A DNA stretch of 64,000 nt from CAVQBP01 sp963723205 (GTDB lineage Bacteria > Bacteroidota > Ignavibacteria > Ignavibacteriales > Ignavibacteriaceae). Positions 18,532 through 26,945 of the stretch are shown one piece after another. A program made the position numbers and the translations under genes. Location of the stretch: positions 472,449 to 536,448 of the forward strand of contig CAVRQC010000041.1 of assembly GCA_963723205.1 (NCBI GenBank), written 5' to 3'. Numbering within the stretch: the first letter of the stretch is position 1; every line of letters starts with the position of its first letter. Under the pieces are notes generated by a model. The model saw nothing but the letters and a program-made list of their open reading frames with translations, was not told the origin of the DNA and did no database searches.

Positions 18532-19098
18532 TTAGTCACCTCTCTTTTTATGTATATGTCCGAGCGACGGGATATCAAACTTGGCACCCAATCGTCCAAT
18601 GCTTTCCAGGTCTATTTTCCCTACGATATTTACAAATGAAGCTTCGCCGTCATTTTCGTACGTTGTAACTGCAAGACCTAAGATATTATTATTAGAGACA
18701 GACGATTTAATAAATACATTAGTATATTCTCCCCCGCTCTTAACATGAATAATTCTATCCCAGTCCTTCGAAACAAGCTTTTCATTTATACTTTCCATTT
18801 TCTGGATAAGCTCATCTTTATCACTTTTTGAGCTTTTGAATGAATTTACCTTAACCAGCTTTAGCCCGCTTAATAGATCATATAAAGCAGTGTCATTATT
18901 TTTAGCTGCATTAGCTACCATTTTTAACAAATTACTTTCAATAATTACTTCAGTTACGTCACTATCATTCTGAAATTTTGCCAGGTCACCGAAATCAACA
19001 TAACCGGGATCGTTTGAATAATTATATTTCTCCTGTGCAGATAAGCTTATAGAAAATAATATGACCATGATTGAAAATATTTTTACTAAGTTTTTCAT
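18532..19098 (-). CDS. DUF4252 domain-containing exported protein (first of a tandem pair)
   Basis: 188 aa from the ATG at 19098, which has a very strong ribosome site (GAGGAGGC) 4 bases upstream; a longer frame from 19122 would swallow that site. The signal peptide is residues 1-20 (FSISLSAQ). DUF4252 core: DYVDFGDLAKF-like start, then ALYDLLSGLKLVKVNSFKSS and SKDWDRIIHVKSGGEYTNVFIK. The gene lies directly downstream of the putative anti-sigma factor and 1 base before its paralogue, completing a sigma / membrane protein / DUF4252 / DUF4252 operon. The likely role is in envelope stress signalling, inferred only from the operon. Confidence 0.8.
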   Translation of the reverse strand: MKNLVKIFSIMVILFSISLSAQEKYNYSNDPGYVDFGDLAKFQNDSDVTEVIIESNLLKMVANAAKNNDTALYDLLSGLKLVKVNSFKSSKSDKDELIQKMESINEKLVSKDWDRIIHVKSGGEYTNVFIKSSVSNNNILGLAVTTYENDGEASFVNIVGKIDLESIGRLGAKFDIPSLGHIHKKRGD

Positions 19099-19099
19099 T

Positions 19100-19648
19100 T
19101 TAGCCTCCTCTAAAAAGTTCATTTATGGCAGATACTCCTTCATGAACAGGTTTTGCAACTTGTTCTTTAAGGATATCATTTTCCAGTTTATTAGTTGTTC
19201 TGTTAAAAATTTTGTTAACTAACACAAGTGATTGCTTAACTTGTTTCTCAGCAAGCCGAACTTGCTTTTCCGAATACTGATCTCTGTTCATGTCATTAAA
19301 TAACATGAACAAGACAATACCTCCCACCAGAATTAAAACAACTGCTGTTGTTAATAAAGGTTTGTATATTAATTTATTTAAAAATTCTATAACCGGGGGA
19401 AACAATCCATTTTCAGTTATCCCCGTACTGATTTTTACATTTTCAAGAATTTCATCAGGGCAATCATTTTTCCCGAGATTCCCGATTGCCATGGTAGTAA
19501 TTTTATATTCAACTAATAATCTATTAATTTCTTTATTTCTTGACGCTAAAAAATATATTTGTATTTTATCTTTAAGATTAGCATCACCATATGCAACAGA
19601 AATAATTCTGTTTAATAATTTTTCACTAATATCTAACCGGGATTTCAT
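19100..19648 (-). CDS. Single-pass membrane protein, putative anti-sigma factor
   Basis: A 182-aa protein with a cytoplasmic N-terminal part (1-95), one membrane helix (about 97-117, LLTTAVVLILVGGIVLFMLF), and a charged outer part rich in Lys/Gln. It overlaps the sigma-factor gene by 23 bases and is followed by the DUF4252 genes, which is the position held by anti-sigma factors in Bacteroidota ECF operons. It lacks the HxxxCxxC zinc motif of ZAS-type anti-sigma factors, so the role is inferred from position and topology alone. Confidence 0.55.
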   Translation of the reverse strand: MKSRLDISEKLLNRIISVAYGDANLKDKIQIYFLASRNKEINRLLVEYKITTMAIGNLGKNDCPDEILENVKISTGITENGLFPPVIEFLNKLIYKPLLTTAVVLILVGGIVLFMLFNDMNRDQYSEKQVRLAEKQVKQSLVLVNKIFNRTTNKLENDILKEQVAKPVHEGVSAINELFRGG

Positions 19649-20165
19649 CTTTAAATTCTTTCAATTCATTTTGAAGTTTTATTCTTGCACGCATCAGGTA
19701 AACTTTTACACTATTTAAAGGAATATCTAGGACTTTACTGATCTCTTTATATTTCATTCCATGCATCTGGTACATTATAAAAATGCTTTTCAGGTTCTCA
19801 GGTAAATTTTCTATCGATTCCTTTAATTTTTTATTTAAATTTTCATGTGTAATCATAAATTCCGGATTATTCATATCATTAGTATTTTGATATGTATCCT
19901 CAAAGACAACATCTATTTCAATTTCCCTGTTCACCGATATATTACGTCGTCTTAAATAATCTATGCATAAATTATGAGTCATCCTCATTATATATGATCC
20001 TGCAGCATTTAAATTAAATTTGTCCAGATTCTTCCATAATCTTATTAAAACTTCCTGGGTAACATCATCGGCATCCATTCGGTTTCTAAGCATATACATG
20101 GAATAATTGTAAACTTTGTTTTTAAACTGTTTAAGAAGCAGTTTATATTTTAGATTGCTTAGCAT
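19626..20165 (-). CDS. ECF-type RNA polymerase sigma factor
   Basis: A 179-aa sigma-70 family protein. Region 2 is FKNKVYNYSMYMLRNRMDADDVTQEVLIRLWKNL (about 15-50), with the core-binding DxxDVTQE pattern. Region 4 is IENLPENLKSIFIMYQMHGMKYKEISKVLDIPLNSVKVYLMRARIKLQ (about 115-165), which contacts the -35 element. There is no region 3, as expected for ECF factors. It heads the operon of sigma / membrane protein / two DUF4252 proteins and is probably autoregulated and held by the overlapping membrane protein. Confidence 0.9.
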   Translation of the reverse strand: MLSNLKYKLLLKQFKNKVYNYSMYMLRNRMDADDVTQEVLIRLWKNLDKFNLNAAGSYIMRMTHNLCIDYLRRRNISVNREIEIDVVFEDTYQNTNDMNNPEFMITHENLNKKLKESIENLPENLKSIFIMYQMHGMKYKEISKVLDIPLNSVKVYLMRARIKLQNELKEFKDEIPVRY

Positions 20166-20448
20166 CTTTTAACATAAAGACGAAATTGATCAATTAATTG
20201 TTACAATCTTCAGGAAGCAATTAAAAAAGAAATCTATCCCCAAAGATTTAATACATTATATCGTATTAATAACAAATTTTGAATGGAAATTATTTAAGCG
20301 GAAGGAATAAAAAATGAATGGTATTACTTTTTTGTAGTTTATGGTTTTTTATGTGTTGTTTATGGTTTGGTGAAATTGGTCAAATAATTTCAATTTCTTG
20401 AGAAATCTTACAATCCACAAACTGAAGGATATTTATATATAATATATC

Positions 20449-21633
20449 TTAAGCTGATGCTGAAAGCTGACCTGCCGGAACAGAATCCTTAATCTGAAAC
20501 TCATTTGCCCGGCTTCTAACAGCTGCAACATAAATTGCCAAAGGACGATACAGCAAATGTGACCATTTTCCGAACGGTACTTCAACAACGAGCATAGGCA
20601 CAACAATTACCAGGTGAATCATATAAGTATAGTAAGTCGGTATGGGCATATCTGCAACTCTGAAAATGTGGAGTAAGATACCGCTTAGTGCCGATAGAAA
20701 AAGAAGTATTGGAAACAGCCAATCCGAGAAATGGCTGAACTGGTGCATTTCAGTACCTTTTTTTATACGATCAATTATAATCCATAAGGTTGAACCAAGC
20801 AAAACTACTGTTGAATAATAGCCTAAAATACTTGTCCAATGCAGACTGCTTCCGCTTACTTGAAACCATGGCAGAAAAACTACTACCAATGTAAACATAA
20901 TCGCATAACCGGTAACAAGGAAAAGATGGCGAATCCAGTTCTTACCGGCATCCTTATCATCGCAGTCTTTCCACCTTTTCTGTGTAATTCCCTGAATTAT
21001 AAAGTAAGGCAGCTGAGCAAGATAATAGCTGAACGGAATTTTCTCATCCTTTGTCAAGCCAAGGAACATTCGCGCTGCATTACTGAGCAGCAGTATTCCT
21101 AAAACTGCAGCCATTATTCTATCACCCCAATCCACAATATCAACCGGTGCAAACTTGTCCAGCATTACATTGGAAAGCGGAGCCGGACCAGAACTATAAA
21201 GTAAACCAAATCCAAAATTATTCGGTAGAGTAAATAACAAAGCTATAACCACAGCAAAGAATGCCAGTATTCCTGCTTCCCAATAAACCGAACTATACAT
21301 TAAACGTGATAATCCTGTCCAATCATAAAGAGAAGTAAGATACCTGCGCAGAGCCATCATAGTTTCACCCGGATTTCCTTTGCGAGGACACTTGCTGGAA
21401 CAATCACCGCAATAAAAACATAGCCATGGCCCGGGATCTTTGAGTAATTTATCTTTCAATCCCCATTGTGCCCAGAGCATCTGTTTTCGCGGAAATCCAT
21501 ACTCCTCAGTTGAAAGTGAACATGTAGATGAGCATGTAGCACACTGATAACATTTACTGAGATTTTCTCCACCATTTTTCTTTATGTAGTTTATAAACTG
21601 CGTATCGGGTTTGATTAAATTTCTTTCGTTCAT
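20449..21633 (-). CDS. qmoC: Quinone-interacting membrane-bound oxidoreductase subunit C (QmoC)
   Basis: A 394-aa fusion of HdrC-like and HdrE-like domains. Two 4Fe-4S sites sit in the first 85 residues (C28-x2-C31-x2-C34-x3-C38 and C72-x2-C75-x2-C78-x3-C82), with PRK/PRKG between and after. Then come about six membrane helices of the cytochrome-b/NarI type with several His residues. QmoC takes electrons from menaquinol and hands them to QmoAB for APS reduction. In most sulfate reducers it follows qmoAB directly; here it ends the supercluster, separated from qmoAB by sat, aprBA, a zinc-ribbon gene and a YkgJ-like gene, 15 bases after the last of these. Confidence 0.9.
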   Translation of the reverse strand: MNERNLIKPDTQFINYIKKNGGENLSKCYQCATCSSTCSLSTEEYGFPRKQMLWAQWGLKDKLLKDPGPWLCFYCGDCSSKCPRKGNPGETMMALRRYLTSLYDWTGLSRLMYSSVYWEAGILAFFAVVIALLFTLPNNFGFGLLYSSGPAPLSNVMLDKFAPVDIVDWGDRIMAAVLGILLLSNAARMFLGLTKDEKIPFSYYLAQLPYFIIQGITQKRWKDCDDKDAGKNWIRHLFLVTGYAIMFTLVVVFLPWFQVSGSSLHWTSILGYYSTVVLLGSTLWIIIDRIKKGTEMHQFSHFSDWLFPILLFLSALSGILLHIFRVADMPIPTYYTYMIHLVIVVPMLVVEVPFGKWSHLLYRPLAIYVAAVRSRANEFQIKDSVPAGQLSASA

Positions 21634-21648
21634 ATGAGCAACCGGGAT

Positions 21649-22431
21649 TTAATTTGTTTTTTTTACTTTCATAGTTTTTTCACCATAAAGGCAATATTTC
21701 AGCCATTCAAATCCAAACAGGAGCAATTCTTCATCATCCTTCTTTATTCTATCTATGATTTCTTCATCGACTTCGAATCGTTTTAAAAATGTACTCTTAA
21801 AAACAAACTCTCTGAATTTATCAACATTATAACAAACAGTATAGAACATCTCAAGTTTGGCAGGTTCCAGTTTTTTTCCTTCTTGAAAATAATCATGAAG
21901 TGAAACTTCTTTGAAGCGTTCTCCCATTTCAGTATATTCTTCAACTTGTTGTTCTTTCAACCAGTCATTAACGGTTTGATTTTTTTCCTCATAATATCCC
22001 CGGCAAACCGGTTCTTCAAGTATAAAATAGAATTCTTCATCTCCATTAGCACCATTTTCTTTTGGAGAGGCTATCCCCAATGGGTACATTCTGCATGGCC
22101 AGGGTCTGTCTTCATAAATCGTACACCCTTCAGTACTAACAAAAGGACAGGTTTTTTCCTCATTCATATTCAACTTCAGCATTACTACAGGAAAATTTTG
22201 ATTTTCATCTATAGGAAGAAATGTGTATTTGTCTAAAAATTCCTGTGATGAAATTTTAAGTCTGTTCTTTAATCGTATTATATCATAGGGAGTTAAAAAA
22301 ATATTTACATCCGAACAGCATTTATTAAAGCAGCTAATATTTTTATGGCAGCTAAATTGAAATTTGCTGTTTATATTAAGTCTAGGATATTCTTTTAATA
22401 TTGTTTCTTTCAGTTTTTCTATCGCTTCCAT
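21649..22431 (-). CDS. YkgJ family cysteine-cluster protein
   Basis: About 260 aa from the ATG at 22431, which has AAAAGGTGG upstream; an in-frame GTG at 22440 is less likely. The YkgJ/CxxCxxCC-type pattern is spread over CHKNISCFNKCC (about 27-38), a central TCPFVSTEGCTIYEDRPWPCRMYPLG (about 100-125) and PVCRGYYE. These Cys residues probably bind zinc or an Fe-S cluster. Lying between the zinc-ribbon gene and qmoC inside the APS-reduction module, it may help assemble or protect AprBA or Qmo, but no role is established. Confidence 0.75.
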   Translation of the reverse strand: MEAIEKLKETILKEYPRLNINSKFQFSCHKNISCFNKCCSDVNIFLTPYDIIRLKNRLKISSQEFLDKYTFLPIDENQNFPVVMLKLNMNEEKTCPFVSTEGCTIYEDRPWPCRMYPLGIASPKENGANGDEEFYFILEEPVCRGYYEEKNQTVNDWLKEQQVEEYTEMGERFKEVSLHDYFQEGKKLEPAKLEMFYTVCYNVDKFREFVFKSTFLKRFEVDEEIIDRIKKDDEELLLFGFEWLKYCLYGEKTMKVKKTN

Positions 22432-22478
22432 ATTTTCCACCTTTTAATTCCGAATTTCCCCACAAACAAGTTCGCAGT

Positions 22479-22766
22479 TCATTCTATTATAAAATTTTTC
22501 AAAGCATCTTTGGACCAAACAGGCAGGGGTCCAGATTCACCATTGGCAGGATTCAATCTATAGCGGTAGGAAATATTCTGGTTAAATTTATTTTTCATCC
22601 AATCCCAGCCCCGGATATAATAGGAGCAATCATCATTGAAACATACATATTGGTAATCAACATCCCAGGAACTTTCCGGCGGACATAACCATTTTTTTAA
22701 TTGCTGATTGCAATGCGGGCAAGTATAAGTTTTTTCTTCCATATTTAACTCATATTTATTGAACAT
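22479..22766 (-). CDS. Small zinc-ribbon protein downstream of aprA
   Basis: A 95-aa protein with an N-terminal zinc ribbon (CPHCNQQLKKWLCP, then CFNDDCSYYIRGWDWM, giving two CxxC/Cx4C pairs) and an aromatic-rich middle ending in RYRLNPANGESGPLPVW. Similar ogr/Delta-type zinc-finger small proteins are found near apr/sat genes in sulfate reducers. A second possible start is the ATG at 22742, just before the ribbon; neither has a good ribosome site. Role unknown, possibly a regulator or an assembly factor for APS reductase. Confidence 0.65.
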   Translation of the reverse strand: MFNKYELNMEEKTYTCPHCNQQLKKWLCPPESSWDVDYQYVCFNDDCSYYIRGWDWMKNKFNQNISYRYRLNPANGESGPLPVWSKDALKNFIIE

Positions 22767-22833
22767 TGAGCGTCGAATATTACAGTAATTTAATGTTCAA
22801 TATCCATCTTTCAACTGTCAATTTCAAATGGAA

Positions 22834-22857
22834 GGGAATCCCTATATAGGGATTCCC
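22834..22857. repeat. Perfect 24-base palindrome after aprA
   Basis: GGGAATCCCTAT followed directly by its reverse complement ATAGGGATTCCC, 39 bases past the aprA stop. As RNA it forms a very stable stem. The minus strand continues TTCCATTTG, a weak U-tract, so it could be an inefficient terminator, an mRNA 3'-end stabiliser for sat-aprBA, or a protein site. Confidence 0.6.
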
Positions 22858-22895
22858 CTTGACTATATCTTCTCCTCTTTAATTCCGGATATTCA

Positions 22896-24770
22896 CTAAT
22901 TAACTATTGAAATAATTGGTTTAGAGAAAACATCCCATTTGTCTGACTTCGGGTCCCACTTCATGTTTACAAATACTTTCCAGTCTTTTTCATCCATGGA
23001 AGGTTTGTCTGCACGATAGTAGTATCCCGGCCAGCGGGTTTCTTCTCTGTATAAAATAGCTCTTATGTGAGCCTCAGCCTGCCACATTCTGTGAACATTT
23101 TCCCAGCATCTCATTAATTCATGAAGATCGGATGCTGCCAGTTTATCTGAATCTTCTTTCAAGTATTCCAAGAGCTCAAGCCCTTTTTCCAAAAGACCCT
23201 TGCTTGTTTTAAATTGTGAAGATACACCACCGGCATATTCATCCATTATCTTCTGTAGTCTGAACATGAACATTTTGGGTTTAATATAATTAGGATTAAC
23301 TTCGGGATCACTTGTTCCGCTGCTGAACTCAGAAAAAGTATCAAGCGGTTTTAGTATCTCTGCTTTCAATGCATCGATTTCTTCTTGATTATAATTGGGT
23401 GGATTTGGATTATCAACTATATAATCAATTGCACCTTTTGCAGCAATACGACCTTCTGCATGTGAACCAGATGAAAACTTATGGCTGGAAGCACCTGAAG
23501 CATCGCCAGCACAGAAGATACCTTTAATTGTAGCCATATTAGGATATCCCCAGAAATATTCATCTGGAGCTAGATCTTTAGGACCACTGACCCATGCACC
23601 GGAAGCACCGGAATGTGAACCAATAAAGTATGGTTCTGCTGCTGCAATTTCAGAAGGTTTTTCTTCGGGAGCGGTATTTGTACCTGCCCAAAGGATCGCC
23701 TGGGAAATAGTCATATCGAGGAAATCTTCCCATGCTTCTGATTCTAATTCTTTAAGTTTTTTCTTTGCTGCTTTTTCATCACCTGCTTCTGCAGCAATTT
23801 TTTTAATTGCTTCATCAGTCTTCATGTAAATTGGCCCTTTTCCATCCATTACATCAAGCATCATAAGCCAGTTACGTAAATTTGCAGGAACAGGTTTTAC
23901 TTTTCCGTAAGGAACCCAATTTTCAAGTTCCGGTCTTCTTTCTTCCATATAATTTCCGCCGGCAGCATTTGTTGCTCTCGATTTGAACAATAAGAACCAT
24001 GCACCAACAGGACCATACGCATCTTTAAACCTAACAGGAATAAAACGAACTTCCTGGCAGGTCATTTCAGCACCGGCTTTAAGTGTAAAGTATGCACTTG
24101 AACCTGAGTTCCATGGCGGATACCAAGCACGTCCTAACCCCTCACCTGATGAACGCGGTTTAAATACATGTACTGCACCACCCATAGCAACCAGAACTGC
24201 TTTGGCTTTAAATATATAAAATTTTTCTTCACGAATACTAAAACCAACAGCACCAACACAAACATCGCCATCCATTAATGGACCTACAATGAAGACTCTT
24301 TCATAAATGTTCTCTACACCGATTGCATTTTTTGCAGCTTCGGCAACTATAACTTTATATGATTCCCCGTTAATCATTAATTGCCATCTGCCTTCATGAA
24401 CATAACTATCTTCAGCATCCTTCCAAATTGGCAATCCCCATTTTTCAAATAAATGCACTGAGGAATCAACGTGGCGTGCAATATTATATACTAGATCTTC
24501 GCGGGTAATTCCCATTAAATCGCTTCTTACATATTTTACATAATCTTCAACAGTATTTTTTCCATCTTTAATTCCAACATATTGATTGATAGCTGAAAGC
24601 CCCATAGCAACAGCGCCGCTTCTATCAACAGCAGCTTTGTCAACCATAGTAACTTTAAGATTATGTTGCTTTGCCCAATAAGCAGCTTCAACAGCCGCAC
24701 CGCAGGCAGCCATACCGCCGCCGATAATCAATAGATCGGTATTAACTTCTTCAGTTTTAAAATTTGCCAT
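22896..24770 (-). CDS. aprA: Adenylylsulfate (APS) reductase alpha subunit
   Basis: A 624-aa FAD-binding catalytic subunit that reduces APS to sulfite and AMP. The FAD Rossmann start is LLIIGGGMAACGAAVEA (about 13-29), followed by DRSGAVAMGLSAINQYVG and RHVDSSVHLFEKWGLPIW. Later conserved blocks are SSGEGLGRAWYPPWNSGSSAYF, EVRFIPVRFKDAYGPVGAWF and GIFCAGDASGASSHKFSSGSHAEGR. It is a little shorter than some relatives (about 660 aa) but has both ends. AGGAGGAAG lies upstream of the ATG. It follows aprB by 16 bases and acts as the AprAB heterodimer in the cytoplasm with QmoABC as electron donor. Confidence 0.97.
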   Translation of the reverse strand: MANFKTEEVNTDLLIIGGGMAACGAAVEAAYWAKQHNLKVTMVDKAAVDRSGAVAMGLSAINQYVGIKDGKNTVEDYVKYVRSDLMGITREDLVYNIARHVDSSVHLFEKWGLPIWKDAEDSYVHEGRWQLMINGESYKVIVAEAAKNAIGVENIYERVFIVGPLMDGDVCVGAVGFSIREEKFYIFKAKAVLVAMGGAVHVFKPRSSGEGLGRAWYPPWNSGSSAYFTLKAGAEMTCQEVRFIPVRFKDAYGPVGAWFLLFKSRATNAAGGNYMEERRPELENWVPYGKVKPVPANLRNWLMMLDVMDGKGPIYMKTDEAIKKIAAEAGDEKAAKKKLKELESEAWEDFLDMTISQAILWAGTNTAPEEKPSEIAAAEPYFIGSHSGASGAWVSGPKDLAPDEYFWGYPNMATIKGIFCAGDASGASSHKFSSGSHAEGRIAAKGAIDYIVDNPNPPNYNQEEIDALKAEILKPLDTFSEFSSGTSDPEVNPNYIKPKMFMFRLQKIMDEYAGGVSSQFKTSKGLLEKGLELLEYLKEDSDKLAASDLHELMRCWENVHRMWQAEAHIRAILYREETRWPGYYYRADKPSMDEKDWKVFVNMKWDPKSDKWDVFSKPIISIVN

Positions 24771-24786
24771 AATTTTTTTCTTCCTC

Positions 24787-25230
24787 CTAATTCTTAATTG
24801 TTACTACTTCAGGAAGACCTAAAGACTCAGGCTCGGTATAAAGAACAGGGCTCTTGAGGTCATCATTGCTTGTATTCCACCCGCCATCTGGTACTGCTTT
24901 ACCCTCTTCATTAGTACGAATCGGGAATTTAAAACGTTTTAAAGTACCATTGCGGAATTTTACTGTCCACATAATAGAATCTGTACTTCTCATTGGTGTA
25001 ACAGTAGCTCCTAGAGGTACAAAATCAGCATAACCACGAACTTCAATTGCCTGGTTCGGACAAATTTTAACACAATTGTAACATTCCCAGCACATTTCTG
25101 GTTCACAGTTAAATGCTTTCATTGTATCTTTATTTAACACCATTAAGTCATTAGGACAGATGTACTGACATGCCGTTTTATCCAGAGCCTTACATCCATC
25201 ACATTTATCAGGAATTACATAACTTGGCAT
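24787..25230 (-). CDS. aprB: APS reductase beta subunit (ferredoxin-like)
   Basis: A 147-aa electron-transfer subunit with two 4Fe-4S clusters. The eight ligands are C10, C13, C21, C57 and C25, C47, C50, C53, in the AprB order (CDGCKALDKTACQYICP and CWECYNCVKICP). The C-terminal part wraps around AprA and includes FVPLGATVTPMRSTDSIMWTVKFRNG. It precedes aprA by 16 bases and has AAAGGAG upstream. It takes electrons from Qmo and passes them to the FAD of AprA. Confidence 0.97.
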   Translation of the reverse strand: MPSYVIPDKCDGCKALDKTACQYICPNDLMVLNKDTMKAFNCEPEMCWECYNCVKICPNQAIEVRGYADFVPLGATVTPMRSTDSIMWTVKFRNGTLKRFKFPIRTNEEGKAVPDGGWNTSNDDLKSPVLYTEPESLGLPEVVTIKN

Positions 25231-25296
25231 TAGTTTATCTCCTTTATAGTTTAATTAAATAATAAATATTTATTTTAAATCTTGATCTCAATTTGA

Positions 25297-26538
25297 TTAT
25301 TTCTTTCCATCAGCTTTAACATCACCGGTTGCAAACTGATGCATTTTGATTTCAACTTTTTCTTCAAGTTTTGAATAATAATCTCTCAGAATAGTTAATA
25401 CTTCTGGCCTGCTGAATTCTGCAGGTACATCACCACCTTCTGAAAGAGCTTTTCTAAGAGCAGTACCGCTTAAGAAAAGTCTATCTTCTTTTTTATGAGG
25501 ACAGGTTTTCATTGATGCCATTCCGCCGCATTTGAAGCACCAGAAAGTCCAGTCGATCGGAAGAGGTTTCAGCAATAATGCTCCTTCCGGAATTTCAAAA
25601 AAGATTTTTTGAGCATCAAAAGGACCATAATAATTTCCAACTCCCGCATGATCACGGCCGACAATTAGATGAGTACATCCAAAATTCTGACGGAAAACAC
25701 CATGCAGCAATGCTTCTCTTGGGCCTGCATATCTCATATCCAGCGGATAACCGCCGCAAACAACAGAATCCTTTATAAAATAATTTTCAACAAGAACATC
25801 AATACATTTTGCTCTTACTTCAGCCGGAATATCACCCGGTTTTAGTTTTCCAACTAATTGATGGATATAAAGACCATCTGTAACTTCAAGAGCGATTTTA
25901 GCTAGAAATTCATGCGAACGGTGCATAGGATTGCGAAGCTGTAAAGCGGATATTGTCCGCCATCCCTTTTCAGCAAATATTTTCCTGCTTTCTTCAGGTC
26001 TTTGATATAATCCGCCAAACTCTTTTGGGAAATAACTTTCGGAAAGAACTTTTACAGGTCCGGCAATATTCCATTCTAATTGCTGCATGACCATTTTAAC
26101 ACCCGGGTGTTCAGGATCGTTTGTAGTAAACACCTGTTTGCATTCAAAGTCTTTATCAATCTGATATTTATCGGTTACTTTCATAGTAGCCATGATCTCA
26201 TCTGTTTCATCACTGACCAATGTTATTTCATCATTAATCTTTAATGATTTAGCCACTTCATCAGAAACCGAAAGAGTAATTGGAATAGGCCAGAACAAAT
26301 TGTTCGACATTTTCATATCGGCGCAAACACTCTTCCAATCATCATAAGACATAAAACCATCCAAAGGAGTAAAACCTCCGATTCCAAGCATAATTAGGTC
26401 TCCGGTTTCACGACTTGTCAAACGAATTTTTTTCAATCCGTTAGCTTTTTTAAGTTCCTCCTCTTTTTCCGTACCGCAAAGCAGAAGGGCCTTTAGTTCA
26501 TCACTTCCATGCGGCTTAATCAAAATAGAATTAGACAT
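25297..26538 (-). CDS. sat: Sulfate adenylyltransferase (ATP sulfurylase), dissimilatory type
   Basis: A 413-aa single-domain Sat that makes APS and pyrophosphate from sulfate and ATP. Active-site motifs: QLRNPMHRSH (200-209) and the second nucleotide loop VGRDHAGVGNYYG. The segment FKCGGMASMKTCPH near the C-terminus looks like a metal site found in dissimilatory Sat enzymes. There is no APS-kinase domain. A GGAAGGAAA ribosome site precedes the ATG. It is the first gene of the sat-aprB-aprA module, and the 407-base spacer upstream probably holds an additional promoter. Confidence 0.97.
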   Translation of the reverse strand: MSNSILIKPHGSDELKALLLCGTEKEEELKKANGLKKIRLTSRETGDLIMLGIGGFTPLDGFMSYDDWKSVCADMKMSNNLFWPIPITLSVSDEVAKSLKINDEITLVSDETDEIMATMKVTDKYQIDKDFECKQVFTTNDPEHPGVKMVMQQLEWNIAGPVKVLSESYFPKEFGGLYQRPEESRKIFAEKGWRTISALQLRNPMHRSHEFLAKIALEVTDGLYIHQLVGKLKPGDIPAEVRAKCIDVLVENYFIKDSVVCGGYPLDMRYAGPREALLHGVFRQNFGCTHLIVGRDHAGVGNYYGPFDAQKIFFEIPEGALLLKPLPIDWTFWCFKCGGMASMKTCPHKKEDRLFLSGTALRKALSEGGDVPAEFSRPEVLTILRDYYSKLEEKVEIKMHQFATGDVKADGKK

Positions 26539-26945
26539 AAAAATTTCCTTCCATTAAAAAATATTAGGTTTATCATTTTTATTTGAAGATTTGATCCGCC
26601 ACAGCACCCGCTTTGGCAGATTAATAATGAAAATGCCCGTTCTAGCTTTACACTGAAATGAGAATGATTTTCTCTGAACATCTGTAAGTTTTTCCCCACT
26701 TAGAACAGGCAATTTCATCTCCCTTTTAAATTGATCTTAGTTTGCAAATAAAAACCTTTTTTTCCATTAAAAATGGAATAATTTCACATAAAAACTTATG
26801 TCTATATGTATGTAAAATCAACGCGATTGTAGATTCTGTAATCAGGTTGTTGTTTAATATTTCTTTATCACATTTGTAATCTTAATCTTGCTCTAAAAAT
26901 CTATTAGGATTAAGAATAAGATTAAGATTAATAATATTTTGTATG
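26539..26945 (-). other. Long spacer between qmoB and sat, probable internal promoter region
   Basis: 407 bases without a convincing ORF, by far the largest gap in the sulfate-reduction cluster. It holds a 17-base dyad (26762-26778) and an iterated TTAATCTTAATC-type run (about 26877-26935). Its size suggests that sat-aprBA can be transcribed separately from qmoAB. No tRNA or riboswitch is recognised. Confidence 0.45.
26762..26778. promoter_or_regulatory. Dyad TTCCATT-N3-AATGGAA upstream of sat
   Basis: Perfect 7-base arms around AAA, 224-240 bases before the sat start. It is not followed by a T-run in either direction, so an operator is more likely than a terminator. No partner regulator is identified. 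Confidence 0.4.

Noticed and set aside
22834..22857. Classical rho-independent terminator after aprA
   Set aside because: The stem is strong, but the U-tract on the minus strand is weak, so it is reported as a palindrome instead.
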